NCBI GenBank assembly: GCA_905207625.1 | Contig: CAJLLT010000022.1 | Coordinates: 1 to 34,748, forward strand | Length of the DNA stretch: 34,748 nt | Source: an uncultured Eubacteriales bacterium | GTDB taxonomy: Bacteria > Bacillota > Clostridia > Oscillospirales > UBA644 | Direction of reading: 5' to 3' | Position numbers and translations under genes: made by a program | Part shown: piece by piece, positions 29,937 through 34,748 of the stretch | How the letters are laid out: each line of letters starts with the position of its first letter | Position numbering within the stretch: position 1 is the first letter of the stretch | The notes under the pieces: generated by a model | What the model saw: the letters and a program-made list of their open reading frames with translations, nothing else | Told to the model about the DNA's origin: nothing | The model's database searches: none

Positions 29937-32426
29937 ATGAATTTGAAAGATAAACCAGCAAAAATTGAAGTCAGAGGAGCCAGAGTCCACAACCTGAAAA
30001 ACATTGATGTGGATATTCCCTTAAATGGGATCGTCGGCATTGCGGGCGTGTCCGGCTCCGGGAAAAGCTCGCTTGCGCTTGGCGTACTGTACGCCGAAGG
30101 GTCGCGGCGGTATCTGGAATCCCTGTCCACATACACAAGGCGGCGCATGACACAGGCGTCGCGTGCCGATGTGGACGAGGTACTGTATGTTCCCGCCGCC
30201 CTTGCCCTGCACCAACGCCCTGCCGTTCCCGGTATTCGCTCCACCTTCGGAACGGGGACGGAGCTGCTGAATAGTCTTCGGCTGATGTTCTCCCGCCTGT
30301 CCAGCCATCGCTGTCCAAACGGACACTATGTAAAACCGAGTATCAATGTAGCGGCAATGAACGGTGAACTGATCTGCCCGGAGTGCGGTGAGCATTTCTA
30401 TGCGCCGGGAGCGGAGGATCTTGCGTTTAATTCCACCGGAGCTTGTAAGTGCTGCGGCGGTACGGGAATAGTCCGGACGGTTGATATGGATTCCCTTGTT
30501 CCCAATGATTCGCTTACCATTGATGAGGGTGCAGTCGCCCCATGGAACAGCCTGATGTGGTCATTGATGACCGAGGTCTGCCGTGCGATGGGGGTGCGTA
30601 CCGATGTACCGTTCCGTGATCTGACCGAGCGCGAAAAAGAAATTGTTTATCACGGTCCCGCGGAGAAAAAGCATATTTTTTATCATCCCAAAGGCTCTAA
30701 TCAAGCGGGAGAACTGGATTTTACCTATTTCAATGCCGTCTATACCGTAGAAAACGCCCTTGCGAAAGTGAAGGACGAAAAGGGCATGAAGCGGGTCGAG
30801 AAGTTTCTGAAAGAGGTTGTCTGCCCGGAGTGTCATGGCACACGGCTTTCGGAGGAAGCCAGAGCGCCGAGGCTGATGGGGATTTCGCTGGCGGACGCCT
30901 GCCGGATGACTCTGAAAGACTCCATCGTATGGGTGAAGCACGTGCCGGAGTCTCTGCCGGAAGAAATGCGGAACATGGCGAGAAATATCTGCGAGTCCTA
31001 TCTGGAGGTTGCGGCGAGACTGATGGATTTGGGGCTGGGCTATCTGACGCTGGACAGAGCGTCCTCCACGCTCTCCACCGGCGAGCGGCAGCGGATGCAG
31101 CTTGCAAGAGCGGTGCGCAACCGGACGACCGGCGTTTTGTATGTTCTGGACGAGCCTTCCATCGGTTTGCACCCGGCGAACATCGTGGGACTAAACGGTG
31201 TGATGCACGATCTTATCCGGGACGGCAACTCCGTTATTCTGGTTGATCACGATACGCAGATATTGAAAGAATCCGACTGGCTCATCGAAATGGGGCGTGG
31301 CGCGGGAGCGGACGGCGGTGCGGTGATTGCCGAGGGAACAATACATGATGTTGCGGAAAACAAGGGCTCTGTAATCGGACCGTATCTGTCCGGCGCAGCC
31401 GTCGGCAGAAGCAAACCGGAGCGAAAGCCTGACTTTTCCGATGGCGCTATCCACATGGAAACCGGCTCCATTCATACAGTAAAGCCGCTGACGGTGGATA
31501 TTCCCAAGCATCGGCTGACCGTGATCACCGGTGTGTCCGGTTCCGGGAAAACCACCATGGTGCTGGAAAGCCTTGTTCCCGCGCTGGAAGCCCTCTGCTA
31601 TGACAAGAGGATGCCAGACCATGTCAGAAAGATCGAAGCGAATGACATCCATCAGGTCAAGCTGATCGACGCAACGCCCATCGGCGTAAATGTGCGCTCC
31701 ACGGTCGCTACCTATGCGAATGTGCATGACGAGCTGCGAAAGATATACGGCAGAACGGCGGAAGCAAAGCGACTTGGCTGCAAGGCGGGGGATTTTTCCT
31801 ACAACACAGGCAGTCTTCGTTGCCCGGTCTGCGACGGAACGGGAACAATCTCTCTTGATGTTCAGTTTCTCCCCGATGTGGACATTCCCTGCCCGGAGTG
31901 CCGTGGGTCGCGCTATGGAAAACAGGCAAATCTGCTCCGTTATGCCAACAAGGACGGCGAGGAACGTTCCCTGCCGGAGCTGATGAACATGGATGTAAAC
32001 ACCGCGCTGCATTACTGCCGTCACATGAGTTCGGTCAGACCGAAGCTGGAAATCCTGCGCGATCTGGGGCTTGGTTATCTGACACTGGGAGAGGAAACGC
32101 CTTCTCTCTCCGGCGGCGAGGCACAGCGACTGAAGCTGGCAAACGAGATGGGCAGAAAGCAAACGGATTCTGTTTTTGTGTTCGACGAGCCGACTATCGG
32201 TCTGCACCCAAAGGATGTGGAAACACTTCTTAAGGTGTTCGATACCCTGATCGGCAACGGTGCGACGGTCATTGTTATAGAGCATGATTTGGACGTCATC
32301 CGCAGCGCCGACTATCTCATCGATATGGGACCAGAGGGTGGCGAAGACGGCGGCAGGATCGTCGCCTGCGGTTCACAGGACGATATCCGTGGCTGTACAG
32401 AGAGCGTCACGGGAAGGTTTATCTGA
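29937..32426 (+). CDS. Short UvrA-like ABC ATPase (UvrA class II type)
   Basis: The 829-aa protein has two UvrA-type ATPase heads. Head one shows Walker A GVSGSGKSS, signature STGERQRMQLARA and Walker B VLYVLDEPSIGLHP. Head two shows GVSGSGKTT, LSGGEAQRLKLA and VFVFDEPTIGLHP. Zinc modules are recognisable (CPECGEHF, CKCCGGTG, CPVCDGTG, CPECRGSR). It is about 110 aa shorter than housekeeping UvrA (about 940), consistent with the class lacking a full UvrB-binding region; some members of that class are linked to resistance to DNA-binding drugs. GGAGG precedes the ATG at 29937. Neighbouring recombinases and a tRNA suggest it was acquired horizontally. Confidence 0.87.
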   Translation: MNLKDKPAKIEVRGARVHNLKNIDVDIPLNGIVGIAGVSGSGKSSLALGVLYAEGSRRYLESLSTYTRRRMTQASRADVDEVLYVPAALALHQRPAVPGIRSTFGTGTELLNSLRLMFSRLSSHRCPNGHYVKPSINVAAMNGELICPECGEHFYAPGAEDLAFNSTGACKCCGGTGIVRTVDMDSLVPNDSLTIDEGAVAPWNSLMWSLMTEVCRAMGVRTDVPFRDLTEREKEIVYHGPAEKKHIFYHPKGSNQAGELDFTYFNAVYTVENALAKVKDEKGMKRVEKFLKEVVCPECHGTRLSEEARAPRLMGISLADACRMTLKDSIVWVKHVPESLPEEMRNMARNICESYLEVAARLMDLGLGYLTLDRASSTLSTGERQRMQLARAVRNRTTGVLYVLDEPSIGLHPANIVGLNGVMHDLIRDGNSVILVDHDTQILKESDWLIEMGRGAGADGGAVIAEGTIHDVAENKGSVIGPYLSGAAVGRSKPERKPDFSDGAIHMETGSIHTVKPLTVDIPKHRLTVITGVSGSGKTTMVLESLVPALEALCYDKRMPDHVRKIEANDIHQVKLIDATPIGVNVRSTVATYANVHDELRKIYGRTAEAKRLGCKAGDFSYNTGSLRCPVCDGTGTISLDVQFLPDVDIPCPECRGSRYGKQANLLRYANKDGEERSLPELMNMDVNTALHYCRHMSSVRPKLEILRDLGLGYLTLGEETPSLSGGEAQRLKLANEMGRKQTDSVFVFDEPTIGLHPKDVETLLKVFDTLIGNGATVIVIEHDLDVIRSADYLIDMGPEGGEDGGRIVACGSQDDIRGCTESVTGRFI

Positions 32427-32449
32427 TATAAATTGAATTTTTACATTTG

Positions 32450-32480
32450 AAAGGCACTTGGAATCAGGTGCCTTTTTCTT
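32450..32480 (+). terminator. Intrinsic terminator after the UvrA-like gene
   Basis: AAAGGCAC (32450-32457) pairs with GTGCCTTT (32468-32475), with a 10-nt loop, followed by TTCTTT. It begins 24 bases after the stop. Confidence 0.75.
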
Positions 32481-32534
32481 TACAAAAAGCAAAGGAACAA
32501 CCCTGAGAACATCTCAAGGCCATTTCTTTGCCCT

Positions 32535-33071
32535 TTATTTTTCCGACCTTTTATATCCTTCAATCAGTTTTTTCAGTTGTTCTGTCCCGACCTTGCACAC
32601 CGTCTCCGGCGAGGAGAGATGTCCGATCAGACTTTGTTTGCTGATGAGCACCTTTCCACCGACTACCGCGCCGAAGATGTTGCCTCTTGCCACATGGCGG
32701 TTGAGCGTTCCCACGGTCAAGCCGGTCAGCTCCGCCGCCAGCTTGCTCGGCAAGGCATCGGGATGTTTGCTCCAACATTTTGCTATGTATTCGCGCAGTA
32801 TCTTTGCCTCGTCCTGTGACAGTATGACGGTCGGTATCGGCGGTTTGTTCCTTTGCGCCGTAAACCGCCCGTTCAGGTCGGCAAAGCGTTCGGGATGATT
32901 TGTCATTTCCTTCCGCAGGGCTTCCACATCACACATACGCAAGGAGTACCGATGCGTTTTGTTGCCGTTGTCCTCGTAGCGGATATAGCCGTTTTGCAGC
33001 ATAAACAGGAATTTTCGTTTGGATATATGCAGGTACGCTCTCGCTGCGTCCGCACTGATGATCTGTTCCAT
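32535..33071 (-). CDS. Double helix-turn-helix, excisionase-like DNA-binding protein
   Basis: The 178-aa protein has two MerR/Xis-like winged-helix segments. The first is at about 4-55 (SADAARAYLHISKRKFLFML, then YSLRMCDVEALRKEM), the second at about 105-155 (LAAELTGLTVGTLNRHVARG with KVLISKQSLIGHL). Such proteins are common beside recombinases of Clostridial integrative elements and may direct excision or control the element. AGGTGG precedes the ATG. It lies downstream of the serine recombinase on the same strand, separated by a tyrosine-integrase remnant and a hairpin. Confidence 0.75.
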   Translation of the reverse strand: MEQIISADAARAYLHISKRKFLFMLQNGYIRYEDNGNKTHRYSLRMCDVEALRKEMTNHPERFADLNGRFTAQRNKPPIPTVILSQDEAKILREYIAKCWSKHPDALPSKLAAELTGLTVGTLNRHVARGNIFGAVVGGKVLISKQSLIGHLSSPETVCKVGTEQLKKLIEGYKRSEK

Positions 33072-33091
33072 GCGCTCACCACCTATCAGAA

Positions 33092-33121
33092 ATCGGCACC
33101 ACGATTAGTCGTGATGCCGAT
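33092..33121 (-). terminator. Hairpin after the integrase remnant
   Basis: A 13-bp stem (33092-33104 with 33109-33121) with a 4-nt loop is fully paired on the minus strand if one G-U is allowed. The stop codon of the integrase remnant sits in and next to the loop. TTTCTG follows, a weak T-run. Confidence 0.5.
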
Positions 33122-33206
33122 CATCGAACAGCGCGCTGATGGTTTCCGCACTGATGTCTTTTCCGCTCTTGTCCAGGTGCGCATAGATATTTGCCGTAGT
33201 GAACAT
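33105..33206 (-). pseudogene. Tyrosine integrase C-terminal remnant
   Basis: Thirty-three codons read FTTANIYAHLDKSGKDISAE and so on to a TAA at 33107-33105. This matches the end of phage/ICE tyrosine recombinases, where the tyrosine of T-x-x-x-Y-x-H is the nucleophile. The remainder of the gene is missing: an in-frame TGA lies just upstream and the serine recombinase ends 10 bases before. It is a decayed leftover, not an independent gene. Confidence 0.65.
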
Positions 33207-33215
33207 CAAATATCG

Positions 33216-34748
33216 TCACACTTTTTCATTTCCATTTGCTCCCCACGCGGCGATTTGCTCTGCGGAGAATTTTTTATCAATCAATTTGTAGTAGATATGA
33301 ATCTCTCTGGGTGCCTTGCTGTACTTACCGGGGCACTCGTCGACGGTGATGAATTCAATCAGTTCCAGGCACATCTCACGTGTCAGCTCCGGAACCTCCA
33401 GGTAGGCTTTCAGCCTGCGGATGAATTCATCGGCGTTCGCCGCCTCGTCACGGACGGTCTGCGCCTTCTGCTCCAGCGCGGTGACTGTTTCAGTGAGAGA
33501 TTTCTTTTCGCTCTGGTATTTTTCCAGCAGGTGGATACAGACTTCTTCGGGAATCTTGCCCAGCACCTTGTCCTCGTAAACCGAACCGATCAACTTATCA
33601 AGTTCGGCAAGCCTGCGCGCGGATTGCGTCAGCTTCCTTTTGTCGGCGTTGGCTTCGGCAGTGTTCTGCTGTTCGTTACGGCTGAGGAATTCCTCTCTTG
33701 CACGCTTTTCATCGGCAAGTACAAGACTCATCTTGGAGCGAACGTCCGCAAGAACAAGTTGGTTCAAAATCTTGATCTGAATATAGTGGCTTGTACAAGC
33801 TCTCTCCCCGAATTTGGAATACGCACCGCAGGTGAAGTTCTCACGGTGATAGGTACGAGGGTCTGTTCTCTTGTGTCGGGTGTTATTCCATTTGATATAC
33901 ATCTTGTTCCCGCAATCGGCGCAAAAGACGAGTCCGGACAGCGGATTGACATACCCCGTTTTGTTCTTTTTGCCTTGGCTGACCGACGCTTCCATCTCAC
34001 GGCATTTGTCCCACAATTCCTGTGTCACAATGGCTTCATGCGTATTGTAAACCCATACCATATCCTCGGGATCACGCTTGATCTGCTTTTTGTTCTTGTA
34101 GGATACGTTGGTCGTTTTCAGCTGAACCATATGCCCGAGGTAAATTGGGTTAGTCAAAACCTGCTTCACTGTGGCACTTGACCATAAATGGTGAGACTTG
34201 CGTGTGTTCGGAATACCGAGTTTTTGCTCCTTATAGTCTCTCGGCGGAAGGATGCCCTCATTGTTGTAGGTCTGTGCAATATGGTTGGGACTGACACCGG
34301 ACGCCCGCATTTCAAACATTCTCCGCACATAAGCCGCCGCTTCACTGTCAACGATGGGAAGCCGTTTATCGTCGTCACCCTTGATATAGCCGTAAGGTGC
34401 TTGATTGCTACGGTAGATACCTTCCCTGGCATTGGCTTCAATGACCGCGCGGATCTTCTTTGATGTGTTGGCGGCATGCCATTCGTTGAATACATTCATG
34501 ATCGGCGTCATGTCCATTCCCGTGTTTTCGGTAACAGCCGAATCCACATTGTCGCCGACGGCAATGAACCGGATATTGTAGGTCGGGAACAGATAATCCG
34601 TGTATTGCCCCACCTCAATATAGTTTCTGCCAAAGCGGCTGAGGTCTTTGACGATGATCACATTGATTCTGCCGTTCTTGGCATCCTCCAGCAGTCTCTG
34701 TACACCGGGGCGGTTGAATAATGAGGTGTGATAGCGATAGCGGCAAAA
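33216..34748 (-). CDS. Large serine recombinase (TnpX-like), 5' end beyond the window
   Basis: The frame is open from the window edge (34748) to the TGA at 33218-33216, about 510 codons. It shows the end of the resolvase catalytic domain (RPGVQRLLEDAKNG, then VKDLSRFGRNYIEVGQY), the Recombinase domain (about R-APYGYIKGDD to NPIYLGHMVQLK), a zinc ribbon starting CADCGNKM, a coiled-coil segment (EEFLSRNEQQN to TALEQKAQ), and a C-terminal DUF4368-like domain (FIRRLKAYLEVPELTREM). The nucleophile serine region lies outside the window, so activity cannot be judged. Such enzymes excise and integrate Tn4451/Tn5397-like elements. Confidence 0.9.
   Translation of the reverse strand, partial: FCRYRYHTSLFNRPGVQRLLEDAKNGRINVIIVKDLSRFGRNYIEVGQYTDYLFPTYNIRFIAVGDNVDSAVTENTGMDMTPIMNVFNEWHAANTSKKIRAVIEANAREGIYRSNQAPYGYIKGDDDKRLPIVDSEAAAYVRRMFEMRASGVSPNHIAQTYNNEGILPPRDYKEQKLGIPNTRKSHHLWSSATVKQVLTNPIYLGHMVQLKTTNVSYKNKKQIKRDPEDMVWVYNTHEAIVTQELWDKCREMEASVSQGKKNKTGYVNPLSGLVFCADCGNKMYIKWNNTRHKRTDPRTYHRENFTCGAYSKFGERACTSHYIQIKILNQLVLADVRSKMSLVLADEKRAREEFLSRNEQQNTAEANADKRKLTQSARRLAELDKLIGSVYEDKVLGKIPEEVCIHLLEKYQSEKKSLTETVTALEQKAQTVRDEAANADEFIRRLKAYLEVPELTREMCLELIEFITVDECPGKYSKAPREIHIYYKLIDKKFSAEQIAAWGANGNEKV

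Noticed and set aside
31191..32285. 364-codon frame on the minus strand opposite the UvrA-like gene
   Set aside because: It is antisense to two ABC signatures and Walker motifs in the correct frame.
29937..32426. Housekeeping uvrA
   Set aside because: It is about 110 residues too short, has no uvrB/uvrC neighbours, and lies in a recombinase-rich region; a class II paralogue fits better.
32853..34181. 442-codon frame on the plus strand opposite the recombinase and HTH gene
   Set aside because: It runs across two real genes and the gap between them on the other strand, with no domain signature.

Overview
The window looks like a chromosomal piece of a low-to-mid GC Gram-positive anaerobe of the class Clostridia, probably an uncultured gut Oscillospiraceae/Ruminococcaceae-type bacterium. 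The reasons are the rimP-nusA-ylxR-ylxQ-infB-rbfA order, ferredoxin-dependent 2-oxoacid oxidoreductase, ftsEX next to a murein hydrolase and carboxy-terminal processing proteases, strong GGAGG-type ribosome binding sites with frequent TTG/GTG starts, and consensus sigma-A promoters. The taxonomic call is inference; no 16S gene is present.

Left arm, minus strand (8851 down to 61). One long run of closely spaced genes starts at an extended -10 promoter near 8885-8913. It encodes a four-subunit 2-oxoacid:ferredoxin oxidoreductase (ferredoxin, alpha, beta, gamma), an XRE-cupin regulator, an AMP-forming acyl-CoA synthetase, a 23S rRNA pseudouridine synthase, a membrane-anchored DUF1287 protein, and two CobW/COG0523 metal-chaperone-like GTPases. 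One GTPase carries an extraordinary His/Cys/Asp repeat tract and the other is fused to a DUF1980 (YcgQ-like) domain. A hairpin at 26-46 closes the run.

Central part, plus strand (9004-26198). A consensus promoter starts the rimP-nusA-ylxR-ylxQ-infB cluster. A strong intrinsic terminator-like hairpin separates infB from rbfA-nrnA-truB-ribF. After an AT-rich spacer with two 13-bp palindromes on top of a promoter come a CdaR/PucR-type regulator, ftsE, ftsX, an EnvC-like M23 murein hydrolase with all zinc ligands, and two tandem S41/PDZ proteases. The first S41 protein has lost its Ser-Lys dyad and the second keeps it. greA and lysS follow; the lysyl-tRNA synthetase has an extra Cys-cluster linker and a MetG/Trbp111-like tRNA-binding domain.

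Right part (26248-29300) holds an XRE regulator with membrane helices, a divergent PAP2-like membrane protein, an SGNH hydrolase and a membrane-anchored protein of unknown function.

Accessory end (29377-34748). A consensus promoter precedes a 43-nt 5' fragment of tRNA-Ser(CGA), and an intact copy of the same tRNA lies 202 bp downstream; this looks like the scar of an integration. Beyond it are a short UvrA-like ABC ATPase, a double-HTH excisionase-like protein, a 33-codon remnant of a tyrosine integrase C-terminus, and a large serine recombinase running off the window edge. This end is mobile DNA or its remains. I found no CRISPR array, no rRNA, and no complete new defence or biosynthetic system. 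The most unusual items are the HDC-repeat GTPase, the active/inactive S41 pair, the LysRS fusion and the tRNA-Ser scar.
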